Shown here: positions 19,581 through 25,095 of the stretch, in pieces
How the letters are laid out: the number at the start of each line of letters is the position of its first letter
Position numbering within the stretch: position 1 is the stretch's first letter
Origin: a virus
Virus record (IMG/VR): IMGVR_UViG_3300045999_005924
Span: 1 to 28,559 of that record
DNA: 28,559 bases
Strand: one strand, 5' to 3'
Notes under the pieces: model-generated
The model's input: the letters and a program-made list of their open reading frames with translations, nothing else
What the model was told of the DNA's origin: nothing
The model's database searches: none
Program-made: the position numbers and the translations under genes

Positions 19581-19618
19581 GCTGCGAGCCTCCACGGGAC
19601 GCCGTGGGGGCTTGCGGT
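19581..19618 (+). ncRNA. 17-pair hairpin at the 5' end of the tRNA transcript
   Basis: GCTGCGAGCCTCCACGG pairs with CCGTGGGGGCTTGCGGT around a GACG loop (four G-U pairs). No U-tract follows, so it is not a terminator. It sits between the promoter and tRNA-Arg, and probably protects or positions processing of the tRNA precursor. A 17-codon frame with AAGGAG before ATG 19578 also crosses it, probably by chance. Confidence 0.65.
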
Positions 19619-19624
19619 ATTGAC

Positions 19625-19696
19625 GGCCCCATAGTTAAATGGATATAATAAGTGACTTCTAATCTCTAGTTGCAGGTTCGATTCCTGCTGGGGCTA
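19625..19696 (+). tRNA. tRNA-Arg (anticodon TCT)
   Basis: Acceptor GGCCCCA/TGGGGCT, T-arm GCAGG-TTCGATT-CCTGC, anticodon loop CTTCTAA. The anticodon stem has one T-T mismatch. It reads AGA. No CCA encoded. Confidence 0.88.
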
Positions 19697-19701
19697 TTGT
19701 T

Positions 19702-19775
19702 GGGGGTGTAGATCAATTGGTTAGATCGCTAGCTTGTCACGCTAGAGGTTGCGGGTTCGAGTCCCGTCACTCTCG
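19702..19775 (+). tRNA. tRNA-Asp (anticodon GTC)
   Basis: Acceptor GGGGGTG/CACTCTC with G-U pairs, anticodon stem CTAGC/GCTAG with loop TTGTCAC, T-arm loop TTCGAGT. It lies 5 bases after tRNA-Arg, so the two are cotranscribed. Confidence 0.92.
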
Positions 19776-19776
19776 T

Positions 19777-19870
19777 TTGTCGTAAACCCTTTGAGCATAA
19801 GCACTTAGGGCAGGCCCGGCCGCCCCGGTTCATCGTAAGTCCTTATACCACAACAACTTGCATCAAGAAT
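19777..19870 (+). repeat. Two-hairpin intergenic element, copy 12
   Basis: GTCGTAAACCCTTTGAGC, ATAAGCACTTAGGGC, core CCCGGCCGCCCCGG, TCATCGTAAGTCCTTATACC. It directly follows tRNA-Asp. Confidence 0.8.
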
Positions 19871-19890
19871 AATTTTTTGAAGTTTTTAGC

Positions 19891-19919
19891 TTGACTATGC
19901 CGATACTATAGTGTAGAAT
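19891..19919 (+). promoter_or_regulatory. Sigma-70-type promoter
   Basis: TTGACT, a 17-base spacer with CCGATACTATAGTG, and TAGAAT. Confidence 0.8.
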
Positions 19920-19940
19920 CGGTAGACACAGGAGAAGAAC

Positions 19941-20645
19941 ATGAAAACTGCTGACGGTAATGATAAGTTGGGTAAGGGTTGCATTGTGGTTAGTCGTCCG
20001 GTTGGCGATACTTGCCCGCCCGATTGCGACTATCTCGGAAACGGCTGCTATGCCGAAGCTACTGAAAATCAGTATAAAAATGCCCGTACTGCCGGTTTTG
20101 CTAATGTCATAACGGAAAAGAATAAAATCCGTGCTATGATTCTGGAAGCAAAACGTCGTGAGAAGTCTATTCGCTGGCATGAGCGTGGCGACTGGTTTCT
20201 CAATGGCGAACTTGACCTAGACTATGTTGCTAATGTAACGTGGGCTTGTGAGAGTATTCTTGCCGATGGTGATACGTTGCCCGATATGTGGTTTTATACT
20301 CATATCTACGATTCTCGGCTTGTGAGTCTGGAAAAGTATATGAATGTGTACGCTAGTGTGCATGACGATAACGATATGGGCGAAGCACTGGCACAGGGGT
20401 TCAAGCTGTTCGCATGGTGTGACAGCGACATGAAGATTGCTCCGAAGCGTCCTAAGAGCAAAGCAAAAGCCGAAGCATGGCGACAAGCACTGCCGAAGCT
20501 GGTGGTTCTCAATGCCACAAAGTTTGTGGTATGTCCAGAAATCCGTCGTGGTAGGTCAGAAATCACTTGCACCGGCACTAAAGATAGTATATCATGTGAC
20601 TTGTGTGTTCGTGGTTTGGCTAATGTCTTGTTTCCAGCCCATTGA
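19941..20645 (+). CDS. GP88-like Cys-rich phage protein
   Basis: A 234-residue protein. The N-terminal DKLGKGCIVVSRPVGDTCPP, then DCDYLGNGCYAEA, with Cys14, 25, 29 and 36, followed by RWHERGDWFLNGELDLDYVA and a C-terminal cysteine set (VVCPE.., ITCTGTKDSISCDLC), resembles the GP88 / Gp37-Gp68 group of phage proteins. Those often look like degenerate Fe-S or radical-SAM-like enzymes; their function is not known to me. The spacing C-x3-C-x6-C is not the classic CxxxCxxC radical-SAM motif, so activity is uncertain. AGGAGAAGAAC precedes the ATG. Confidence 0.7.
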   Translation: MKTADGNDKLGKGCIVVSRPVGDTCPPDCDYLGNGCYAEATENQYKNARTAGFANVITEKNKIRAMILEAKRREKSIRWHERGDWFLNGELDLDYVANVTWACESILADGDTLPDMWFYTHIYDSRLVSLEKYMNVYASVHDDNDMGEALAQGFKLFAWCDSDMKIAPKRPKSKAKAEAWRQALPKLVVLNATKFVVCPEIRRGRSEITCTGTKDSISCDLCVRGLANVLFPAH

Positions 20646-20656
20646 AAGGAATAAAA

Positions 20657-21226
20657 ATGAGCTACGTTGGATTGTATGATGATGCAGGAAGTAAAAATGC
20701 TTTCTATATTGTCAAAGATAAAAAGATTGGCCGGAAGCGCGTGGGCTTCAAAGAGTTTGAGAACGAACAAGAGGCACAGTTTGCCCATCGTGTTCAGTCT
20801 CATTTGGCACAGTTTGATTTGGCCCCTATGGTATATGGGGATGTTGGTTTTATTCGTAGGCATGATGGTGAAATGACTTGTTATGGTTATTTGACCGAAG
20901 TTGCTCGGCCTATGCCAGAATGTCATGATGACGAATATTGTGATGGTGAATGTTTTCAGAGTTGCTGTAAGAATGGTATCGCTATCATGCAAGTGGTGTC
21001 TTATTTGAGCGAATATGGTTTGGATTATAACGATGCCCATAGGGGTAACTTTGGTTTTGTTCGACGCAAAGGATACTGGATTCCAGTTGTAATTGACGTA
21101 GGTATTGAGAGTTTTAGCGATTGGGATGAAAATATTTATGGACAGTTTGATTATGCTGCTGACGAGTTTGATGAATACGGGCGATGTAATTGTGTTCAAT
21201 GCAAAAAGTTCCGAGAGGAAGAATAA
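20657..21226 (+). CDS. Protein-kinase-like protein (remote)
   Basis: A 189-residue protein starting MSYVGLYDDAGSKNAFYIVK; an in-frame TTG at 20642 overlapping the previous stop is rejected because AAAGGA is well placed for 20657. Kinase-fold features: FKEF (Lys32) with nearby Glu37/39, LAPMVYGDVGF (56-65), GLDYNDAHRGNFGF (121-134) giving D126-x4-N131 like the kinase catalytic loop, and VVIDVG (Asp147) like DFG. Shorter than normal kinases, with a Cys-rich insert (ECHDDEYCDGECFQSCC) and a Cys tail. It could be an active phage kinase or a pseudokinase. Confidence 0.55.
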   Translation: MSYVGLYDDAGSKNAFYIVKDKKIGRKRVGFKEFENEQEAQFAHRVQSHLAQFDLAPMVYGDVGFIRRHDGEMTCYGYLTEVARPMPECHDDEYCDGECFQSCCKNGIAIMQVVSYLSEYGLDYNDAHRGNFGFVRRKGYWIPVVIDVGIESFSDWDENIYGQFDYAADEFDEYGRCNCVQCKKFREEE

Positions 21227-21456
21227 TGAGCAAATACTATATCAAATGTGGGACACTAGAACTAATTTATTCCTGCAATAAATGTCCACGGGATGCTGCG
21301 ATGGATGCTATATGGGAAACAAATGAAAATGATACACTAGATGAGCATATCTATCTTGATGAACGTGGATATAAAGACTATACAAATGCTGATGGATTAA
21401 CTTGCGTATTACATACTAGCCATATTCTAAAAGATGCCGGATGGACTTTAGAGTAA
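21226..21456 (+). CDS. Unknown 76-residue protein
   Basis: It starts MSKYYIKCGTLELIYSCNKC after GAGAGGAAGAATA, overlapping the previous stop by one base. The N-terminal strand-helix region has Cys8, Cys17 and Cys20; the middle is acidic (ENDTLDEHIYLDERGYKDY). The K(C)GTLE.I...K.P.DAA..A pattern resembles small phage proteins of unknown function. Confidence 0.7.
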   Translation: MSKYYIKCGTLELIYSCNKCPRDAAMDAIWETNENDTLDEHIYLDERGYKDYTNADGLTCVLHTSHILKDAGWTLE

Positions 21457-21462
21457 GACTAG

Positions 21463-21555
21463 CCGCAAACCCTTACTGCGACAGCACTTAGGGCGAGCGT
21501 GGCCGCCCGGCTTTGACGTAAGTCCTTATCCCACAACGCTTTAGAGCAAATCTAA
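21463..21555 (+). repeat. Two-hairpin intergenic element, copy 13
   Basis: GCCGCAAACCCTTACTGC, GACAGCACTTAGGGC, core GCGTGGCCGCCCGG, TTTGACGTAAGTCCTTATCC, CAACGCTTTAGAGC. Confidence 0.8.
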
Positions 21556-21635
21556 AAATCTTCTAAAGTTTCTACGCTGGATTGGTCGATAATGTAGATA
21601 TGAGAACGAGACGAGAATCAACAAGGGGTGAGAGA

Positions 21636-21995
21636 ATGATCCAGTGGGTTGGGATTGTGATTACGATTTTAGGTTTGGCATATACGGGAATCAAGGACTA
21701 CCAGAAAGGGGACATAAAATTTCCCAAGATGCCTCAAAAACAGGTCTTGACAAAGGTAGTTTATCCGATACAATACTGTCTGATGGCTTACGACCCTAAC
21801 ATTGATAGAATTTTTTACCTACACGAAAATGGAATCTGGTATGATTACCCTCCACAACAACGACGATATTCGACCACGCCGCAACCATATCAAGCTCAAG
21901 GTCAGGCCGCAGTGGCAAGTCCCTACGGGACACAAGGAGCATCGGTATACCGTTATGGACAATCGCCCCAAGCGTCAACGAACCCGATCCGCTGA
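21636..21995 (+). CDS. Membrane-anchored Pro/Gln-rich protein
   Basis: A 119-residue protein; ATG 21636 after AAGGGGTGAGAGA (an earlier in-frame start lies in the promoter region). It begins MIQWVGIVITILGLAYTGIK: one transmembrane helix, then KFPKMPQKQV, a short beta region (YPIQYCLMAYDPNIDRIFYL) and a low-complexity tail rich in Tyr, Gln, Pro and Ser. The promoter just upstream is poor (TGGTCGATAATGTAGATA). A promoter-like sequence for downstream tRNAs lies inside the gene. Not recognised. Confidence 0.68.
   Translation: MIQWVGIVITILGLAYTGIKDYQKGDIKFPKMPQKQVLTKVVYPIQYCLMAYDPNIDRIFYLHENGIWYDYPPQQRRYSTTPQPYQAQGQAAVASPYGTQGASVYRYGQSPQASTNPIR
21747..21774 (+). promoter_or_regulatory. Intragenic promoter-like site
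   Basis: TTGACA, a 16-base spacer ending CCGA, and TACAAT, followed by ACTGT. It lies within the membrane-protein gene. Confidence 0.35.
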
Positions 21996-22007
21996 AAATC
22001 GCAGGGC

Positions 22008-22036
22008 TTGCGACAACGGAGACTATTGAGTATAAT
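22008..22036 (+). promoter_or_regulatory. Promoter of the tRNA Thr-Gln-Asn-Ser cluster
   Basis: TTGCGA-N17-TATAAT, with tRNA-Thr starting 10 bases after the -10 box, so almost no 5' leader. Confidence 0.75.
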
Positions 22037-22045
22037 AGTAGGATT

Positions 22046-22118
22046 GCCGATGTAACTCAGTTGGTAGAGTAGCAGTTTTGTAAACTGCCTGTCATCAGTT
22101 CGATTCTGATCATCGGCT
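22046..22118 (+). tRNA. tRNA-Thr (anticodon TGT)
   Basis: Acceptor GCCGATG/CATCGGC, anticodon stem GCAGT/ACTGC with loop TTTGTAA, T-arm ATCAG-TTCGATT-CTGAT. It reads ACA. First of four tandem tRNAs. Confidence 0.93.
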
Positions 22119-22119
22119 C

Positions 22120-22190
22120 TCCGGGATGGTGAAACGGTATCACAAAGGATTTTGGTTCCTTTTTTCTACGTTCGAATCGTAGTCCCGGAA
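22120..22190 (+). tRNA. tRNA-Gln (anticodon TTG)
   Basis: Acceptor TCCGGGA/TCCCGGA, anticodon loop TTTTGGT, T-arm CTACG-TTCGAAT-CGTAG. One base separates it from tRNA-Thr. Confidence 0.9.
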
Positions 22191-22195
22191 TTTAT

Positions 22196-22267
22196 TGGCT
22201 CGTAGCTCAATGGTCGAGCTGGCGGCTGTTAACCGCCCGGTTGTAGGTTCGAGTCCTACCGAGCCAG
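22196..22267 (+). tRNA. tRNA-Asn (anticodon GTT)
   Basis: Acceptor TGGCTCG/CGAGCCA, anticodon stem GGCGG/CCGCC with loop CTGTTAA, T-arm GTAGG-TTCGAGT-CCTAC. Confidence 0.93.
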
Positions 22268-22269
22268 TT

Positions 22270-22356
22270 GGAATCTTGGCCGAGTGGTTTAAGGCAGCGG
22301 TTTACTAAACCGCCGAGGGTTAAAATCCTCCGTGGGTTCGAATCCCTCAGATTCCG
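22270..22356 (+). tRNA. tRNA-Ser, class II (anticodon reads ACT)
   Basis: 87 bases with acceptor GGAATCT/AGATTCC, long variable arm (GAGG/CCTC), G discriminator, and anticodon stem GCGGT/ACCGC with loop TTACTAA. The anticodon is ACT where bacteria normally have GCT. The T-stem has one mismatch. Confidence 0.85.
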
Positions 22357-22368
22357 CTAAAGATTCTC

Positions 22369-22397
22369 TTGACAACAGACGATAACTATGGTATGAT
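22369..22397 (+). promoter_or_regulatory. Promoter of the tRNA Ile-Glu unit
   Basis: TTGACA, a 17-base spacer with ACGATAACTATGG, and TATGAT; tRNA-Ile begins 10 bases later. Confidence 0.8.
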
Positions 22398-22407
22398 CAA
22401 ACAACAC

Positions 22408-22483
22408 GGGGCGTAAGGTAAGCCGGTTGCATCCGACACTCTTATAAGGTGTTCATAGGTCTGTTCGACTCAGACACGCCCTA
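22408..22483 (+). tRNA. tRNA-Ile (anticodon TAT)
   Basis: Acceptor GGGGCGT/ACGCCCT, anticodon stem ACACT/GGTGT with loop CTTATAA, T-arm GTCTG-TTCGACT-CAGAC. Encoded TAT reads ATA directly, unlike the lysidine-modified CAT tRNA of most bacteria. Confidence 0.88.
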
Positions 22484-22514
22484 TTCGGAGGCTGACGATT
22501 GAGTTACGATGGCT

Positions 22515-22586
22515 GGCCCTATAGTCTAACGGCTAGGACGACAGCCTTTCACGCTGTAGATTGGAGTTCGATTCTCCATAGGGTCA
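22515..22586 (+). tRNA. tRNA-Glu (anticodon TTC)
   Basis: Acceptor GGCCCTA/TAGGGTC, loop CTTTCAC, T-arm TGGAG-TTCGATT-CTCCA. It reads GAA. Confidence 0.92.
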
Positions 22587-22590
22587 TTAG

Positions 22591-22646
22591 TTTCTGCTAA
22601 TCCTTCGGATTTGGAAGTTTTGGGAGTAGTCAGCCAGAATTTCTAA
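22591..22646 (+). repeat. AGTCAGCC motif, copy 2
   Basis: CTGCTAATCC, TTC, GGATTTGG, then GGGAGTAGTCAGCCAGAATT. AATCC pairs with GGATT. It follows tRNA-Glu and precedes a promoter. Confidence 0.5.
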
Positions 22647-22657
22647 GCCTTGACCAC

Positions 22658-22686
22658 TTGACAAGTCGATATTGATATGGTAGACT
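22658..22686 (+). promoter_or_regulatory. Sigma-70-type promoter
   Basis: TTGACA, a 17-base spacer with TCGATATTGATATGG, and TAGACT. Confidence 0.75.
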
Positions 22687-22711
22687 ATTGGAACAAGAAA
22701 GGAAACCTGAG

Positions 22712-22888
22712 ATGAAGAATCTTCGTATCTATGATATTGTGACTGAGGACGGTAAGACCCTGGCCGACATTCAATTGTCCGTGCAAGAGGATTTTGATTG
22801 GGTCGATGTATTTGATAAGCTGTATGATATGACCAGTGAGAATGTAGAAAGCTATTCTTACGAGGAGACTACAGTAAATCCCGAATAG
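22712..22888 (+). CDS. Unknown 58-residue acidic protein
   Basis: It starts MKNLRIYDIVTEDGKTLADI after AAAGGAAACCTGAG. Two strands, a helix (EDFDWVDVFDKLYDM) and an acidic tail. tRNA-Lys starts 6 bases after its stop and is probably cotranscribed and cut from the same RNA. Not recognised. Confidence 0.65.
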   Translation: MKNLRIYDIVTEDGKTLADIQLSVQEDFDWVDVFDKLYDMTSENVESYSYEETTVNPE

Positions 22889-22894
22889 TTTGAT

Positions 22895-22967
22895 GGGCCT
22901 TTAGCTCAATTGGCAGAGCAAGGAGCTTTTAACTCTTAGGTTCGGGGTTCGAGTCCCCGAGGGCCCA
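22895..22967 (+). tRNA. tRNA-Lys (anticodon TTT)
   Basis: Acceptor GGGCCTT/AGGGCCC, loop CTTTTAA, T-arm CGGGG-TTCGAGT-CCCCG. It ends one base before the next -35 region. Confidence 0.93.
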
Positions 22968-22968
22968 C

Positions 22969-22996
22969 TTGACAGAGACAATTGTTGGTGTAGAAT
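22969..22996 (+). promoter_or_regulatory. Sigma-70-type promoter
   Basis: TTGACA-N16-TAGAAT, directly after tRNA-Lys. Confidence 0.75.
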
Positions 22997-23019
22997 ACAG
23001 GTAAGAAAGGGAGTAAATT

Positions 23020-23199
23020 ATGAGATATGAAGATCACTACGACGGCTACAATTATGACTATGATGATCTTCTAGAAAATACTGAGGATCTTGGTCTAGAA
23101 GAAGAACCTTGGATGCAAGACATTGAGGAGGATGATGATCAGGTTCCATCTTATGGAAAAAATTATTATCCAAACATTTCAGAAGAAGATGACGATTAA
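23020..23199 (+). CDS. Highly acidic 59-residue protein
   Basis: It starts MRYEDHYDGYNYDYDDLLEN after AAGAAAGGGAGTAAATT and ends YYPNISEEDDD. Asp, Glu and Tyr dominate, with only two basic residues. Composition resembles the 91-residue acidic protein at 13227, though the sequences do not align. Possible nucleic-acid mimic. It is followed at once by a tRNA-like sequence in the same transcript. Confidence 0.65.
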   Translation: MRYEDHYDGYNYDYDDLLENTEDLGLEEEPWMQDIEEDDDQVPSYGKNYYPNISEEDDD

Positions 23200-23203
23200 T
23201 ATT

Positions 23204-23287
23204 GTGGATGCTTCTAGGTGGGACTAGAATCTTTTCTATTATTTCTTTCTTTTCTTGATAAAGTACGTTCGAATCGTACCATCCACT
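23204..23287 (+). ncRNA. tRNA-like RNA with polypyrimidine in place of the anticodon arm
   Basis: 84 bases with a perfect acceptor (GTGGATG/CATCCAC), a D-arm (TTCTA/TAGAA around GGTGGGAC) and a canonical T-arm (GTACG-TTCGAAT-CGTAC). Between them lies a pyrimidine run with no possible anticodon stem (CTTTTCTATTATTTC then TTTCTTTTCTTG). It is cotranscribed between an acidic-protein gene and a phosphoribosyltransferase gene. It may be a pseudo-tRNA or a functional tRNA-shaped RNA. Confidence 0.6.
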
Positions 23288-23294
23288 CTTTTTT

Positions 23295-23798
23295 ATGAAC
23301 ACTTTCCAGCAAGAACTTGATGATTTTCGTCGTACCCCTGACGGAAAGATTATCCAAGGCGCTGCCCATACCAGCAGAGTATTGAATCACAAATATCGAA
23401 ATAGTGTGATTATCAAGGCTATCTGTTCTCTGCGTAAGATTGAGAATAATTTTGATAGTATTGCTTGCTGTGGAGTAAGTGGCTTGATGGTGGTACCACA
23501 GATTGCAGAGATTCTTAATAAGAATATTATTGTTATTCGTAAGGGTGAGCGACGGTATAGTGAATTCTTTATCGAAGGCGTTGCTCCATCTAATTATGTT
23601 ATTGTGGATGATTTGATTTGTTCGGGAAGCACAGTTAAACGCATTATGAACAATATTCATGATGATGTTCCACGAGCAAAATGTATTGGTGCATATTTTT
23701 ATATGGGAGAAGAGTGCGCCTATAATGCTTCCAATTCTAAACTTTTTGAGAAGCAGTTTGGAACGATCATCCTAAACCCTTACCAGCCAAAGACTTAG
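23295..23798 (+). CDS. Phosphoribosyltransferase-family protein
   Basis: A 167-residue type I PRTase. The PRPP loop is VIVDDLICSGST (102-113, two acidic residues, then a Gly-Ser turn), preceded by CCGVSGLMVVPQIAEILNKN and IIVIRKGER as in family members such as orotate or adenine PRTases. The substrate base is not evident; it may act in nucleotide salvage or regulation. Unusually, no purine-rich ribosome-binding site precedes the ATG (CTCTTTTTT); the gene starts 8 bases after a tRNA-like sequence. The last codons and TAG stop lie inside a two-hairpin element. Confidence 0.85.
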   Translation: MNTFQQELDDFRRTPDGKIIQGAAHTSRVLNHKYRNSVIIKAICSLRKIENNFDSIACCGVSGLMVVPQIAEILNKNIIVIRKGERRYSEFFIEGVAPSNYVIVDDLICSGSTVKRIMNNIHDDVPRAKCIGAYFYMGEECAYNASNSKLFEKQFGTIILNPYQPKT

Positions 23799-23860
23799 AA
23801 CAAAGCTGGCCCGCCCCGGCCTCCGTAAGTGCTTACGCAGCAACGACTTACGACACGAAA
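23771..23860 (+). repeat. Two-hairpin intergenic element, copy 14
   Basis: CTAAACCCTTACCAGCC, AAAGACTTAGAAC, core CTGGCCCGCCCCGGCC, CCGTAAGTGCTTACG, AACGACTTACGAC. It overlaps the end of the PRTase gene. Confidence 0.8.
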
Positions 23861-23879
23861 TTTTTTCCAAAGTTTTTGC

Positions 23880-23908
23880 TTGACAGTGACGATAACATAC
23901 TGTAGAAT
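23880..23908 (+). promoter_or_regulatory. Sigma-70-type promoter
   Basis: TTGACA, a 17-base spacer with ACGATAACATACTG, and TAGAAT. Confidence 0.85.
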
Positions 23909-23950
23909 GAGTGAAGTAGAACGATTGAACACAACACGAAAGGGATGATT

Positions 23951-24901
23951 ATGGCTCATGCAGTTGAACAGATGATGTTTGTTGGTGCGACCCCGTGGCA
24001 TGGTCTTGGTAACCAGCTTGACGAAGCTCCCACAGTTTCGGAGGCGATGACTGCCGCCGGTTTGGATTGGGAAGTTGGTCTGAAGGATTTAGTCACGGTG
24101 GACGGTCAACCCGTTCCGGCCCGTGCTACCTATCGCAAGACCGACGATAGTATTCTGGGCGTTGTCGGCCCGCGATACACTCCGCTGCAAAATAGCGAAG
24201 CGTTCGATTGGTTCCAGCCATTTCTGGACGCTGGCGAGTGTGCATTGCATACTGCCGGTTCTCTCCATAGTGGTCAGAAAGTTTGGGTTCTGGCCCAACT
24301 GAACCGCGACAATAGCGAGATCGTGAAGGGCGACGAGGTTGGGAAGTTTATTCTTCTCAGCAATTCGCACGATGGCACGACCGCTATCCGGGTTGGCTAT
24401 ACGCCGATCCGCGTTGTGTGTGCAAACACTATGGCGATGGCCCATAGCAAGAGCAGTGGCTCCAAGTTGATTCGTATTCGTCACACACGTTCCAGCAAGA
24501 CCAATCTGGAAAACGTGCGAGATATTATGGATAACATTAACATGGAGTTTGAAGCGACTGCGGAGCAGTTCAAGTTCCTCGCATCGAAGAACTTCAATCA
24601 GGCCGACGTTCGCCGGTATGTCAAGGTGATGCTCGACATCGACGGTACGCCGGACGATCAGATCAAGACTCGTACCAGAAATATCATGGACGAGATTCTG
24701 GCTCTGGTCGAAGGCCCGAAGCAGAGTGCAACGGGGGTTCGTGGAACGTGGTGGGCCGCGTACAACGGCTACAACGAGTATCTGAATTACAACAAGGGTC
24801 GCACCGAAGATAATCGGCTCGACAGCCTGTGGTTTGGACTCAACGCGAACGACAATACCAAGGCTTTGGAAAAGGCTATGGACTTCGCCCAAGCACTCTA
24901 A
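23951..24901 (+). CDS. DUF932 phage/plasmid-like protein
   Basis: A 316-residue protein of the DUF932 / TIGR03299 group. Clear features are MFVGATPWHGLG near the start, VVGPRYTPLQNSEAFDWF, FLLSNSHDGTTAIRVGYTPI-type text (here ILLSNSHDGTTAIRVGYTPI), RVVCANTMAMA, RIRHTRSSK and the final NLWFG-like LDSLWFGLNAN. The family is widespread in phages and plasmids; its molecular function is unknown. ATG 23951 is chosen over 23945 because AAAGGG is better spaced and the family starts MAH. GC and codon use are clearly higher than in neighbouring genes. A strong terminator follows. Confidence 0.92.
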   Translation: MAHAVEQMMFVGATPWHGLGNQLDEAPTVSEAMTAAGLDWEVGLKDLVTVDGQPVPARATYRKTDDSILGVVGPRYTPLQNSEAFDWFQPFLDAGECALHTAGSLHSGQKVWVLAQLNRDNSEIVKGDEVGKFILLSNSHDGTTAIRVGYTPIRVVCANTMAMAHSKSSGSKLIRIRHTRSSKTNLENVRDIMDNINMEFEATAEQFKFLASKNFNQADVRRYVKVMLDIDGTPDDQIKTRTRNIMDEILALVEGPKQSATGVRGTWWAAYNGYNEYLNYNKGRTEDNRLDSLWFGLNANDNTKALEKAMDFAQAL

Positions 24902-24928
24902 TCTCCTTCGCCATGGGGGTTGCACGGG

Positions 24929-24963
24929 AGCCGCCACTCAGCAATGGGTGGCGGTTCTTTTTT
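24929..24963 (+). terminator. Rho-independent terminator
   Basis: AGCCGCCAC pairs with GTGGCGGTT (nine pairs, one G-U), followed by CTTTTTTG. The clearest intrinsic terminator in the accessory region. Confidence 0.9.
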
Positions 24964-24979
24964 GTAGATGTTCTGCTTG

Positions 24980-25065
24980 ACGTAAACCCTTACCAGTAAA
25001 AGACTTACGTCGAAAGCGGCCCGCGAATTTAGTCCTAAGTTCAATACTGGCAAGGACTTACGAAA
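24980..25065 (+). repeat. Two-hairpin intergenic element, copy 15 (diverged)
   Basis: GACGTAAACCCTTACCAG, AAAGACTTACGTCG, core GCGGCCCGCG, AATTTAGTCCTAAGTTC, GGACTTACGA. Last good copy; only fragments occur further right (near 25297 and 26145). Confidence 0.7.
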
Positions 25066-25095
25066 AGTTTGTCAAAGAATCTCACAAGTTCCCTA

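Noticed and set aside
19578-19631. 17-codon leader peptide before tRNA-Arg
   Set aside because: The AAGGAG and ATG lie within the -10 region of the tRNA promoter and the frame crosses a strong hairpin, so it is unlikely to be translated.
20306-21199. 297-residue minus-strand frame
   Set aside because: It lies opposite the GP88-like and kinase-like genes, which have good starts and motifs; its own translation is low in structure and lacks a start signal.
23795-24937. Minus-strand frames opposite DUF932
   Set aside because: Long antisense frames arise from the high GC of the DUF932 gene; there are no promoters or matching protein features.
8031-25065. CRISPR array
   Set aside because: The repeats are about 90 bases, diverged, unevenly spaced by whole genes and flank promoters; there are no short uniform spacers and no cas genes.
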